A stretch of 64,000 bases of DNA from assembly GCF_030440515.1 (NCBI RefSeq), contig NZ_CP076543.1, positions 1,550,001-1,614,000 on the forward strand, read 5' to 3'. Positions 1 through 8,129 of the stretch are shown here, piece by piece. Position 1 is the stretch's first letter, and each line of letters opens with the position of its first letter. A model generated the notes under the pieces. That model did no database searches. It saw nothing but the letters and a program-made list of their open reading frames with translations, and was not told the origin of the DNA. Source of the DNA: Streptomyces xanthophaeus (GTDB taxonomy: Bacteria > Actinomycetota > Actinomycetes > Streptomycetales > Streptomycetaceae). A program made the translations under genes and the position numbers.

Positions 1-386
1 CGCAGGCGCTCGCCGGGCTGGACCCTGAGGCGCTGGCCCTGCCGCGCAGCCGGCGCGCCACGCTGACCACCCTGGTCTCGGCGCTCGCCGACGGCTCACT
101 GGCGCTCGGCCTCGACAGCGACTGGGAGACGGCGCGGGCCCAGCTGACGGCGCTGCCCGGCTTCGGCCCGTGGACCACCGAGGTGATCGCGATGCGGGCG
201 CTCGGCGACCCGGATGCCTTCCTGCCGTCCGATCTGGGGATCCGGCGGGCAGCGCAGGGGCTCGGGCTGCCGTCCACCCCCTCGGCGCTCACCGCGCGGG
301 CGGCCGCATGGCGGCCCTGGCGTGCGTACGCCGTCCAGTACCTCTGGGCCACCGACGCCCACCCCATCAACCACCTGCCCGCCTGA
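1..386 (+). CDS. alkA: DNA-3-methyladenine glycosylase AlkA, C-terminal part (5' end outside window)
   Basis: Reading frame 3 is open from the window edge to a TGA at 384-386. The peptide carries a helix-hairpin-helix (LPGFGPWTTE, near base 150) followed by the HhH-GPD catalytic loop, with the aspartate in FLPSDLGIRRA near base 230. This is the usual end of AlkA, which excises alkylated bases such as 3-methyladenine. In actinomycetes AlkA is often fused to an N-terminal Ada-type AraC regulator; that part would lie outside the window and cannot be seen. The stop is 12 bases before the ogt start and the ogt Shine-Dalgarno overlaps the stop codon, so the two repair genes are very probably co-transcribed. 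Confidence 0.88.
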   Translation, partial: QALAGLDPEALALPRSRRATLTTLVSALADGSLALGLDSDWETARAQLTALPGFGPWTTEVIAMRALGDPDAFLPSDLGIRRAAQGLGLPSTPSALTARAAAWRPWRAYAVQYLWATDAHPINHLPA

Positions 387-398
387 GGAGCACCAGCG

Positions 399-908
399 AT
401 GCGATCCACCATGAACAGCACCAAGACGCACACCGTCGTCGACAGCCCCTACGGTCCGCTGACCCTGGTCGCCACGGACGGGGTCCTCAGCGGCCTCTAC
501 ATGACCGGGCAGCGCCACCGGCCGGCCGAGGAGTCCTTCGGGGAGCGGGTGGCCGCCGCCGAGGAGCCCTTCCCCGAGGTGGCGCGCCAGCTGACCGCCT
601 ACTTCGCGGGGGAGCTCACGGAGTTCGACCTCCCGCTGCGCCTGGAGGGCACCGATTTCCAGCGCAGCGTCTGGGACCAGCTCGTGCGGATCCCGTACGG
701 CGAGACGTGGTCGTACGGGGAGCTCGCGGCGAGGCTGGGCAAGCCCAGCGCCTCGCGCGCGGTGGGCCTGGCGAACGGGAAGAACCCGGTCGGCATCATC
801 GTGCCCTGCCACCGGGTGATCGGCGCGTCGGGCGGGATGACCGGCTACGGCGGCGGGCTCGACCGCAAGGTCCGGCTGCTGGCCTTCGAATCCGGAGAAC
901 CGGCCTGA
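399..908 (+). CDS. ogt: Methylated-DNA--protein-cysteine methyltransferase (Ogt)
   Basis: 169 residues, normal length for Ogt/AGT. It transfers the alkyl group from O6-alkylguanine to its own cysteine in a suicide reaction. The acceptor lies in the signature PCHRV (Cys137), preceded by NGKNP and followed by the usual GGMTGYGGG loop and a C-terminal helix. The start at 399 is chosen because GAGGAG at 385-390 sits 8 bases upstream; the internal ATG at 411 has no such site. It lies directly behind alkA, giving an alkylation-repair pair in which one enzyme removes N-alkyl and the other O-alkyl damage. No Ada-type methyl-triester domain is present in this protein. Confidence 0.95.
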   Translation: MRSTMNSTKTHTVVDSPYGPLTLVATDGVLSGLYMTGQRHRPAEESFGERVAAAEEPFPEVARQLTAYFAGELTEFDLPLRLEGTDFQRSVWDQLVRIPYGETWSYGELAARLGKPSASRAVGLANGKNPVGIIVPCHRVIGASGGMTGYGGGLDRKVRLLAFESGEPA

Positions 909-1021
909 GTTCTGTCCTGGAGAGCGGTCCCGAACGCCGGTCCGGCCCGGCCCCATTCCGAAATGCGGAGTTTTTGAAGCGGTTGTATGAATGGAATACC
1001 GCTACATGATCGGAGTCGGGC

Positions 1022-1408
1022 ATGGACGACTATCCGCTTCTCAACATCTTCTGGACGATGCTGTACCTGTTCCTGTGGATCATGTGGTTCTTCCTGCTCT
1101 TCAAGATCATCACGGATATCTTCCGTGACCACAGCCTCGGCGGCTGGGGGAAGGCGGGATGGCTGATCTTCGTACTCCTGCTGCCCTTCCTGGGCGTGTT
1201 CGTCTACCTCATCGCACGGGGCAGGAGCATGGGCGAGCGGGACCTGAAGCAGGTCCAGGAGAACGAGGCCGCCTTCCGGGACTACGTCCAGAAGACGGCG
1301 GGCTCCGGCGGCAGCGCGGACGAGCTGCACAAGCTCTCCGCGCTCAAGGACAAGGGCGACATCACGCAGGAGGAGTTCGACCGCGCCAAGGCCAAGCTCC
1401 TGGCCTGA
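1022..1408 (+). CDS. Small membrane protein with PLDc_N-like segment and C-terminal SHOCT domain
   Basis: 128 residues. Two hydrophobic helices occupy about residues 8-32 and 43-66; the aromatic-rich first helix and WGKAGW turn resemble the PLDc_N membrane module. A short charged linker follows, then a SHOCT motif near residues 98-128 (ELHKLSALKDKGDITQEEFD). SHOCT is a short oligomerisation-type motif found at the ends of many bacterial proteins; its biochemical role here is unknown. Such proteins are common as stand-alone genes in Streptomyces. The gene ends 15 bases before the convergent 1424-1852 gene. No function can be assigned beyond probable membrane localisation. Confidence 0.85.
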   Translation: MDDYPLLNIFWTMLYLFLWIMWFFLLFKIITDIFRDHSLGGWGKAGWLIFVLLLPFLGVFVYLIARGRSMGERDLKQVQENEAAFRDYVQKTAGSGGSADELHKLSALKDKGDITQEEFDRAKAKLLA

Positions 1409-1423
1409 CCGGGCCCGGCCGGG

Positions 1424-1852
1424 TCAGACGACGAGGAGCGGAACGAGCAGCGCGAAGGCGGCTCCGGCCTCCACGGCGTAGCCGTACAGCGAGGGGTGCT
1501 GGACCGGGGCGGCGAGCAGGACCACGCTCTGCTGGGTGGCGGCGGCCGCCACCCAGTCGGGGTCGGCGCCGAGGTTGCCCTGGTACCAGCCCTCGCAGGA
1601 GCCGGGTCCGGTGACGGCGAGGAGGTCGTCCTCGCGGCGGTAGAAGGCCTGCCAGCCGGCGGCCGGGACGGACCAGCTCTCGAAATCGGTGAACTGCGCC
1701 CAGCCGCCCTCGCGTATCGCGGTGTCGAAGAGCCACACCGGGGTCCCCTCCGGAGTGACTTCACCACCGGCCTGCTGGTCGGTGGTGAAGTGCACCATGG
1801 GAAGGGCGTCGGGCCCGTCGGCGGTGCTGGGCCAGGCGTACATCGTGATCAT
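1424..1852 (-). CDS. Conserved hypothetical protein
   Basis: About 142 residues from the ATG at 1852 (begins MITMYAWPST). A longer reading from a GTG at 1906 would overlap the upstream Nudix stop as GTGA, which is typical of translational coupling, so that start cannot be excluded. The protein is acidic, rich in Trp and aromatic residues, without signal peptide or clear membrane helix except a mildly hydrophobic last 20 residues. No recognised catalytic motif was seen. It lies downstream of and co-oriented with the Nudix gene and is probably in the same transcript. I do not recognise the family with confidence. Confidence 0.7.
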   Translation of the reverse strand: MITMYAWPSTADGPDALPMVHFTTDQQAGGEVTPEGTPVWLFDTAIREGGWAQFTDFESWSVPAAGWQAFYRREDDLLAVTGPGSCEGWYQGNLGADPDWVAAAATQQSVVLLAAPVQHPSLYGYAVEAGAAFALLVPLLVV

Positions 1853-1902
1853 CTGCTGATTCTGTCCTGGTCGGGGTAAGTCCGGTGTTACGGCACGCCC
1901 GG

Positions 1903-2403
1903 TCACGAGGTGACCGGGCGCCGGCCGTTCTCCAGCTCCGCGGTGCCCTCGCCCGACTGCACGATCCGGTACGCCTCTTGGACGCGCAGTCCGAGCGATT
2001 CGGGCAGGTATGCGGTGAGTTCGGCGGGCTCGACCAGCCGCCAGGAGATCAGCTCCTCCTCCTGCAGCGTGACGGAGGCGAGCTGGGCCTCGTCGAGTAC
2101 GCCGCCGTCGTAGATGTAGGCGACCACCGGCGGGCGGCCGGGGCCCAGCACCCAGTCGACGGCGAGAAGACGGCCGAGGGGGAGGTCGAGGCCGATCTCC
2201 TCGGCGCTCTCGCGCCGGGCCGCGGTGCGCGGCGACTCGCCCTGGTCCGATTCGATGGTGCCGCCCGGCAGGGCCCAGCCCTCGCGGTAGTTGGGCTCGA
2301 CGAGCAGGACCCGGCCTTCGGCGTCCCGGAAGAGGGCGGCCGCGCCGGCCAGCACCCGGGGCAGGCTCGCGATGTACGTGGCGTAGTCATCTGCGGTGGT
2401 CAC
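1903..2403 (-). CDS. Nudix hydrolase
   Basis: 166 residues. The Nudix box is complete: GGTIESDQGES followed by ARRESAEEIGL, matching GX5EX7REUXEEXGU at roughly residues 47-70. These enzymes hydrolyse nucleoside diphosphates linked to another moiety using Mg2+ bound by the REXXEE glutamates. The sequence around the box (EPNYREGWALPGG) is typical of actinobacterial house-cleaning members whose substrates are not predictable from sequence. The downstream hypothetical gene starts within or just after the stop codon, suggesting a two-gene operon. Confidence 0.9.
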   Translation of the reverse strand: MTTADDYATYIASLPRVLAGAAALFRDAEGRVLLVEPNYREGWALPGGTIESDQGESPRTAARRESAEEIGLDLPLGRLLAVDWVLGPGRPPVVAYIYDGGVLDEAQLASVTLQEEELISWRLVEPAELTAYLPESLGLRVQEAYRIVQSGEGTAELENGRRPVTS

Positions 2404-2679
2404 GCCGCAACCCTATCGAGGCGTCGTGCCGGGCGGTGCGGGGTGTTCGATCCCCTCGGGGACCGAAGATGGCCAAATGATGATTGCTTTACTGATGATA
2501 TTGTTGCCGCTCGCCCGGGTCACCTGCTTCTGCCCTGTGGCACCAAGGGCTCCGGTAGCTGGTGCGCCTCCGCGTCGTCGGCCTGGTGGTCCACTGCCGA
2601 CGTCCTGCTCTCGGCAGGTCAGATCGTCAGGCACCCGCCGGCGGTCTTCCGCACTCGGAGATTGAAGACAAGCCCCTCC

Positions 2680-3699
2680 ATGCAGAACGCAGCAGCCCCG
2701 GCACGCGACGCAGCCGACCGGTCGGCACCCGTGCTGTCCGTCGTGATCCCGATCTACAACGAGCAGGAGGCCCTGCCCCTGACCGTGGCGCGCCTGCGCC
2801 CGATCCTGGACGGCATGGGGATCAGCTACGAGGTGGTCGGCATCGACGACGGCAGCACCGATGCCACTCCGATGATCATGCAGAAGATCCGCCAGGAGTG
2901 GCCCGAGCTGCGCATCGTGCGCTTCGCCCGCAACTCCGGGCACCAGGCCGCGCTGACCGCGGGCATCCACCGGGCCTACGGCGCGTACGTCGTGAGCATC
3001 GACGCCGACCTCCAGGACCCGCCGGAGAAGATCGTCGAGATGTACGAGCTGGCCCGCGAGAAGAACCTGGACATCGTCTACGGCGTCCGCGGGGACCGCG
3101 GCACCGACACCTTCTTCAAGCGGCGCACGGCCGGCGTCTACTACTGGCTGATGCGCAAGCTCGTCGGCAAGAACATGCCCAACCAGGCCGGCGACTTCCG
3201 CCTGCTCAGCCGGGCCGCCGTCGACGCGCTCAAGTCCCTGCCCGAGCACCAGCCGGTCTACCGGCTGCTCGTGCCGTGGCTCGGCTTCAGCAGCGGTGAG
3301 GTCGTCTACGTCCGCGAGGAGCGGGTCGCCGGCAGCACCCACTACCCGCTGTCCAAGATGGTCCGCCTGGCCCTCGACAGCATCACGAACTTCTCCGCCA
3401 GCCCGCTGCGGCTCGCCACCTGGCTCGGCCTGCTGAGCTTCCTCGTCTGCTTCTGCCTGGCGATCTACACGACGCTCCAGTACGCGTTCGGCTCGACCGT
3501 GCCCGGCTGGTCGTCGCTGTTCATCGGCATGCTCTTCATCGGCGGTGTCCAGCTCATCTGTGTGGGCCTGCTCGGCGAGTACATAGGCCGGATCTACTCG
3601 GCCGTCCAGGCCCGGCCCGCCTACTTCGTCGGCTACGACTCCGCCGAGGACACCGGGGCCGCCGACCGCGACCAGCGGGTCTCCGAGTACGCGGCCTGA
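2680..3699 (+). CDS. GtrB/DPM1-like polyprenyl-phosphate glycosyltransferase (GT2)
   Basis: 339 residues. A GT2 fold opens with VLSVVIPIYNE (about residue 18), then DDGST and the metal-binding DADLQDPP near residue 108, and the conserved QAGDFRLL segment. Two C-terminal membrane helices (about residues 245-270 and 280-305) end in the GEYIGRIY motif usual for GtrB/DPM-type enzymes. Such proteins move a sugar from a nucleotide donor to undecaprenyl- or decaprenyl-phosphate on the cytoplasmic face. The next gene is a large GT-C-like membrane protein that could use the lipid-linked sugar outside the cell. The ATG at 2680 is chosen because GT2 homology begins soon after it; the long upstream open frame is GC-bias noise. 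The 276-base gap upstream has an AT-rich patch near 2470-2515 that may hold the promoter. Confidence 0.88.
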   Translation: MQNAAAPARDAADRSAPVLSVVIPIYNEQEALPLTVARLRPILDGMGISYEVVGIDDGSTDATPMIMQKIRQEWPELRIVRFARNSGHQAALTAGIHRAYGAYVVSIDADLQDPPEKIVEMYELAREKNLDIVYGVRGDRGTDTFFKRRTAGVYYWLMRKLVGKNMPNQAGDFRLLSRAAVDALKSLPEHQPVYRLLVPWLGFSSGEVVYVREERVAGSTHYPLSKMVRLALDSITNFSASPLRLATWLGLLSFLVCFCLAIYTTLQYAFGSTVPGWSSLFIGMLFIGGVQLICVGLLGEYIGRIYSAVQARPAYFVGYDSAEDTGAADRDQRVSEYAA

Positions 3700-3705
3700 T
3701 CCCTG

Positions 3706-3750
3706 GCGCCCCGGTCCGGGGCGCTCCCGGCCCGCCCCGGTCCGGGGCGG
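3706..3750 (+). terminator. Two tandem GC hairpins between the glycosyltransferase genes
   Basis: Two near-identical perfect inverted repeats lie head to tail: GCGCCCCGGTCCGGGGCGC at 3706-3724 and CCGCCCCGGTCCGGGGCGG at 3732-3750. There is no U-tract, as is usual in Streptomyces. They may partly terminate transcription after the first gene and so set its ratio to the second, or protect an mRNA end. Confidence 0.5.
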
Positions 3751-3783
3751 CCGACGCACAGCAGGTAGGGAAGAACAAGACAC

Positions 3784-6207
3784 ATGGGTACAACTGGCAG
3801 CGCCACGCCCGAGCGGACCGGCCTCGGAGCGCGGCCGCTGAGCGGCTCGTCCCCGTCCCCCGCGCCCGACCGGCCCGGACCGCACGCGTTCTGGCGTTTC
3901 CTGCCGGCGGCCGCCGCGTACCTTCTCCTGGTCTCCCTGCTGCTGGCCTCGGACACCCCGGTCGGCGACATCGCCCGGTACACCTTCTACGTGCTCTGGG
4001 GCGTCATGCTCCCCGGCACGCTGGTCTTCCGGGCCCTGCGCCGGCGGCCGCACTCGCTGGTCGAGGACCTCGCCTTCGGTGCGGTCACCGGCCTCGTCCT
4101 GGAACTGGCCGCCTGGGCGGTCCTCGTCGGGGCCGGCGCCCAGGGGCTCGCCCTCGCGTGGCCGCTCGCCGTGGTGGTCCCCTTCGCCGCCGTACCGAAG
4201 CTCCGCCGGCACTGGCGTCCGCGCGGGTACACCAGCCCCTCGCCGGGCTGGTCCTGGTCGGTCTCCGGGACCGTGATGCTCAGCAGCGTCTACTTCCACC
4301 AGGTCTTCCTGTCCCTCTACCCGGTGCTCCCGGACAAGGAGGACAGCAGGCTCTTCGGCGACATGCCATACATGCTGTCGCTCGCCGCGAACGCGAAGCA
4401 GAACGTCCCGCTGACCCTTCCCCAGGCTTCCGGCGAGCCCCTGTACTACCACTGGTTCACCTTCGCCCACATGGCGATGACCGACATGGTCGGTCACCTC
4501 GACCTCGCGGTGATCGAGTCCCGGCTCATGGTCCCCGCGCTGGCGGCGCTCGGCATGGTGATCACCGCCGTGGTGGCCCGGCGCCTCATCGGGCGGGCCT
4601 GGGCGGGGCCGCTGGCCGCGCTGCTGGTCTTCGCGGTCGCCGAGTTCACCGCGATCTACCCCAACCCCGTCCCCACCTGGACCTTCGGCGCCCCCGCCGT
4701 CCGGCTGATGTCCTGGTCGAGCCTCTCCCAGACGTACAGCCAGCCGTTGCTGATCGCGCTGATGGGGGTCGTCGGCGACGCCCTGCGCCGGAGCCGCAAG
4801 GACGGCGGGGCTGCCGCGGACGGCGAGGGTGGCGACCGGGCCCCGCTCTTCGGCCGCGGGGTGTACGTCCTCGTCGCGCTGTTCGCCCTGGCCTCGACCG
4901 CGGCCAAGGCGAGCACCCTGCCCGTCACCCTGGCCGGCCTGGCCCTGACCGGTCTCGTCCTGCTGATCAGCACCCGGCGCATCCCGTGGCACGTGGTCGG
5001 GCTGGGCGCGATCCTCGGCGGTGCCCAGCTCTTCGCGACGGCCGTCATCTTCAACTTCGAGAGCTACGGCCTCGAAGTCATCCCGTTCGGCAACATCCGC
5101 GGCTACTGGGCCGATCCGGGGCACCTGCGCTCGCCGGCGTTCCAGGCCCTCGTGGTCGTGGGCACCCTGGTCGCCTTCGTGCTCAACCACCAGCTGAAGC
5201 TGCTCGGCATGATCCCGCTGATCTCGAAGCGGCGCTTCCGACTGGAGCCCGTCCAGTGGTTCCTGCTCGGTGCCTCCGTGGCGGGACCGTGTGCCTACCT
5301 GGCCGTCAACGGCTACAACGCCAGCTACTTCACGCTCGCCGCGCTGCCCTTCGGGGCCGTGCTCTCGGCCTGGGGCTTCTGCGAGACGTTCGAACGCGCC
5401 GCGCTCGGCGCACGGGCCAAGGCCGCACTCGCCTTCGGCGTGATCGCCTTCTCGGCGCTGCTCACGTTCGCGATCTACCGCTACTCCGGCCGCTGGTCGG
5501 CCTACGTCCTGCGGCTCGCCGGGGACGAGCGGAGCGGGGCCACCCCCTACTCCGTGCTGCTGCCCGCGCTCGCCCTGGCCGGCGCGCTGGCCCTGGCCGC
5601 CCTGGTCGGCGCGGTCCTGTGGCGGATCGGCGGCCGGGTCTGGCCCGCGCTGCGCGGCCGCGGCGCGATCGTCCTGCTCACCGCCGCCCTCACGGCCGGC
5701 ACCCCGGGGCTCTTCCACGACGTCCTGCAGTCCCGGGAATCGCTGTGGTCCTACTCCTGGGTCATGCCCGGGTCGCAGGTGCAGGCGGCGCGCTGGATCC
5801 GTGCCCACAGCGAGCCGTCGGACGTGCTGGCGACCAACAGCCACTGCTGGGAGCTGGAGGGCCCGCTGCCCGCCGGTGCGTCGTGCGACAACGTCCGCTC
5901 GCAGTGGCTCAGCGCGTACTCGGAGCGGTCGGTGCTGATCGAGGGCTGGGCGTACGCACCGCGCGCCATGGCGCTGTCGGGCGGCTCGGCCGCCTACGGC
6001 GGCCCCTTCTGGGACCAGGAGCTGTTCCGGCTCAACGAGGACGCCGTCTACCGGCCGACGGCCGAGATCCTGGGCCGGCTCCACGACCGGCACCACGTCC
6101 GCTACGTGGTGGCGCACCGCCCGTCGGGCGCCGAGTCGCCACTCCTGGCCGAACTGGCGAAGAAGGTCTACGACAACGGCCGGATGGCGGTGTACGAACT
6201 CTCCTGA
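3784..6207 (+). CDS. Large polytopic membrane protein, GT-C-type glycosyltransferase-like
   Basis: 807 residues with about 12-14 hydrophobic helices and a soluble C-terminal region (about residues 650-807). An extracytoplasmic loop after the first helices contains PDKEDSRLFGDMPYMLS and YYHWFTFAHM, acidic and aromatic motifs like the first loop of GT-C glycosyltransferases that take sugars from polyprenyl-phosphate donors. The C-terminal part begins MPGSQVQAARWIRAHSEPSD, similar to the exported domain of other actinobacterial GT-C proteins. It follows the GtrB-like gene in the same direction, with hairpins between. Inference: the pair synthesises and uses a lipid-linked monosaccharide to decorate an envelope polymer or protein. 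The acceptor is not evident and no flippase gene lies beside them. Confidence 0.72.
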   Translation: MGTTGSATPERTGLGARPLSGSSPSPAPDRPGPHAFWRFLPAAAAYLLLVSLLLASDTPVGDIARYTFYVLWGVMLPGTLVFRALRRRPHSLVEDLAFGAVTGLVLELAAWAVLVGAGAQGLALAWPLAVVVPFAAVPKLRRHWRPRGYTSPSPGWSWSVSGTVMLSSVYFHQVFLSLYPVLPDKEDSRLFGDMPYMLSLAANAKQNVPLTLPQASGEPLYYHWFTFAHMAMTDMVGHLDLAVIESRLMVPALAALGMVITAVVARRLIGRAWAGPLAALLVFAVAEFTAIYPNPVPTWTFGAPAVRLMSWSSLSQTYSQPLLIALMGVVGDALRRSRKDGGAAADGEGGDRAPLFGRGVYVLVALFALASTAAKASTLPVTLAGLALTGLVLLISTRRIPWHVVGLGAILGGAQLFATAVIFNFESYGLEVIPFGNIRGYWADPGHLRSPAFQALVVVGTLVAFVLNHQLKLLGMIPLISKRRFRLEPVQWFLLGASVAGPCAYLAVNGYNASYFTLAALPFGAVLSAWGFCETFERAALGARAKAALAFGVIAFSALLTFAIYRYSGRWSAYVLRLAGDERSGATPYSVLLPALALAGALALAALVGAVLWRIGGRVWPALRGRGAIVLLTAALTAGTPGLFHDVLQSRESLWSYSWVMPGSQVQAARWIRAHSEPSDVLATNSHCWELEGPLPAGASCDNVRSQWLSAYSERSVLIEGWAYAPRAMALSGGSAAYGGPFWDQELFRLNEDAVYRPTAEILGRLHDRHHVRYVVAHRPSGAESPLLAELAKKVYDNGRMAVYELS

Positions 6208-6258
6208 CGGGCCGCAGGACCCGCCCGACGGATCAAGGCCCGGGGGCCCTGGGGGATG

Positions 6259-7986
6259 TCACGCCTCCGGGGACCGCGGGCCTTCGCCGTCCTCGTACTC
6301 CCGCCCCTTGGACCCGGCCACGCGCCGCAGCCGCGGGTGGCGGGACGCCCCCTGTTCGGTGATGGCGTCGCCGACCATGGCCCGGACCGCGTCCCGCATC
6401 CCGTGCAGGGGGTGGTGGCGGGCGGGTCCGGCGCCGGGGTCGGTACGGAGTTCCTTCACCAGGGCCCAGCAGAGCAGCATCATGACGATGACGAAGGGCA
6501 GCGCGACCAGGATGGTGGCGGTCTGCAGCGACTTCAGGCCGCCCGCCACGAGCAGGACGGCGGCGACGCCGGCCATCAGCACGCCCCAGGTGACGACGAG
6601 CCAGGTGGGCGGGTTGAGGGAGCCGCGGCTGGTGAGTGAGCCCATCACCAGGGAGGCCGAGTCGGCGCTGGTGACGAAGTAGGTCATGACGAGGACCATG
6701 GCGACCCATGAGGTGACCGTGGAGAGCGGCAGGGCGTCCAGCATCGCGAACAGCGAGGCCTCCGTACCGTCCTTGATCGTGAGGGCGAAGTCGACGGCGC
6801 CGGTGGAGTCGAGGCGGATGGCGGTGCCGCCCATGACGCAGAACCAGACCACGGTGGCCCCGCTGGGGACGAGCAGCACGCCGATGAGGAACTCGCGGAT
6901 GGTGCGGCCGCGCGAGATGCGGGCGATGAAGGTGCCGACGAAGGGGGCCCATGAGAGCCACCAGGCCCAGTAGAAGATCGTCCACGCGCCGAGCCACTTG
7001 GAGTCGGTGAAGGCGCCGGTGCGGCTGGCCATGGGCACCAGCTCGCTCAGGTACCCGCCGATGCTCGCAGGGATCACGTCGAGGATGTAGACGGTGGGGC
7101 CGAGCACGAAGACGAAGAGCATCAGGGTGGCGGCGAGCACGATGTTGACGGTGCTGAGCCACTTCACGCCCTTGTGCAGGCCGGAGAAGGCGGAGAGGAC
7201 GAAGGCCGCCGACAGCGAGCCGATGATGACCAGCTCGACGGTGACGGAGTCCTCGATGCCGGTGGTGAGGCTGAGCCCTTTCGAAACCTGGAGCGCGCCG
7301 AGGCCGAGGCTGGTGGCGGTGCCGAAGACGGTGGCGAACACGGCCAGCAGATCGACGGCCTTGCCGGGACGGCCATCGGCCCGTTCCGCTCCCATCAAGG
7401 GGACGAAGGCCGAGCTGAGGCGGTTGCCGCGGCCCTTGCGGAACGTCGCGTAGGCCAGGGCGAGGCCGGCGATGCCGTAGATCGCCCAGGGGGTGAGGGT
7501 CCAGTGGAAGAAGGAGTACTCCATGGCCGCGAGGGCGGCGGCGCCGGTGCGGGGAGCCGCCCCGGAGGCCGGGGGCGGGGCCAGGTAGTGGGTCAGCGGC
7601 TCCCCCACCCCGTAGAACATCAGGCCGATGCCCATACCGGCGCTGAACATCATCGCGATCCACGCGAGGTTGGTGAACTCGGGCTCGGAATCGTCGGCGC
7701 CGAGGCGGATCCGGCCGAACCGGCTGACCGCGAGGACGACGCACATGACGAGGAAGACATCGGCGGCGATCACGAACAGCCAGGCGAAGTTGCCCAGCAC
7801 CCAGGAGAGCGCGGTTCCGGAGGCCGTGTCGAAGGAGTCCCCGGCCAGGGCCGCCCAGGCGACGACGGCCAGCACGGCGATCACACCCACGGTGACGACG
7901 GCACGGTCGGGCGCACCGTCCGCGGGGCCGCCGGATCCCCCTCCCGGGGTCTGCGGACGTGGCCGTTCCAGTGATTCCGCGCTCAT
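6259..7986 (-). CDS. BCCT-family glycine betaine/choline-type transporter
   Basis: 575 residues with 12 predicted membrane helices. Family signatures are clear: FSAGMGIGLMFYGVGEP (about residue 112) and WTIFYWAWWLSWAPFVGTF with the following ARISRGRTIREF. BCCT carriers take up quaternary ammonium osmolytes such as betaine, choline or carnitine by Na+ or H+ symport. The ligand-binding Trp box is intact, consistent with a betaine-type substrate, but the substrate cannot be fixed from sequence. The charged C-terminal tail of about 60 residues may sense osmotic state as in BetP. It is divergent from the glycerate kinase gene, with 143 bases between them, and ends against the convergent GT-C gene. 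Confidence 0.92.
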   Translation of the reverse strand: MSAESLERPRPQTPGGGSGGPADGAPDRAVVTVGVIAVLAVVAWAALAGDSFDTASGTALSWVLGNFAWLFVIAADVFLVMCVVLAVSRFGRIRLGADDSEPEFTNLAWIAMMFSAGMGIGLMFYGVGEPLTHYLAPPPASGAAPRTGAAALAAMEYSFFHWTLTPWAIYGIAGLALAYATFRKGRGNRLSSAFVPLMGAERADGRPGKAVDLLAVFATVFGTATSLGLGALQVSKGLSLTTGIEDSVTVELVIIGSLSAAFVLSAFSGLHKGVKWLSTVNIVLAATLMLFVFVLGPTVYILDVIPASIGGYLSELVPMASRTGAFTDSKWLGAWTIFYWAWWLSWAPFVGTFIARISRGRTIREFLIGVLLVPSGATVVWFCVMGGTAIRLDSTGAVDFALTIKDGTEASLFAMLDALPLSTVTSWVAMVLVMTYFVTSADSASLVMGSLTSRGSLNPPTWLVVTWGVLMAGVAAVLLVAGGLKSLQTATILVALPFVIVMMLLCWALVKELRTDPGAGPARHHPLHGMRDAVRAMVGDAITEQGASRHPRLRRVAGSKGREYEDGEGPRSPEA

Positions 7987-8064
7987 GCGGCCACACTATG
8001 CGGCTGTATATCCCCATTTAGGGGCATGGCACGCCGGGTGTGGCCCAGGCCACTCATGGGCATA

Positions 8065-8076
8065 GGAGGATCCTCC
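8065..8076. promoter_or_regulatory. 12-bp perfect palindrome between divergent BCCT and glycerate kinase genes
   Basis: GGAGGATCCTCC reads the same on both strands and lies in the middle of the 143-base divergent intergenic region. A second small inverted repeat (CCCCatttaGGGG) lies near 8012-8024, close to the BCCT start. Either could be an operator or simply GC-rich chance; no regulator gene is adjacent. Confidence 0.25.
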
Positions 8077-8129
8077 GGATAAGCTCATGGCGGCGCGACT
8101 GCACTGTTCGATAGCAAGGGAATAGCAAG

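Noticed and set aside
2413..6117. 1234-codon open frame on the minus strand opposite the glycosyltransferase genes
   Set aside because: It is the mirror of GC-rich codons; its product is an Arg/Gly/Asp/Glu-rich low-complexity chain without any family motif and it spans two well-supported plus-strand genes.
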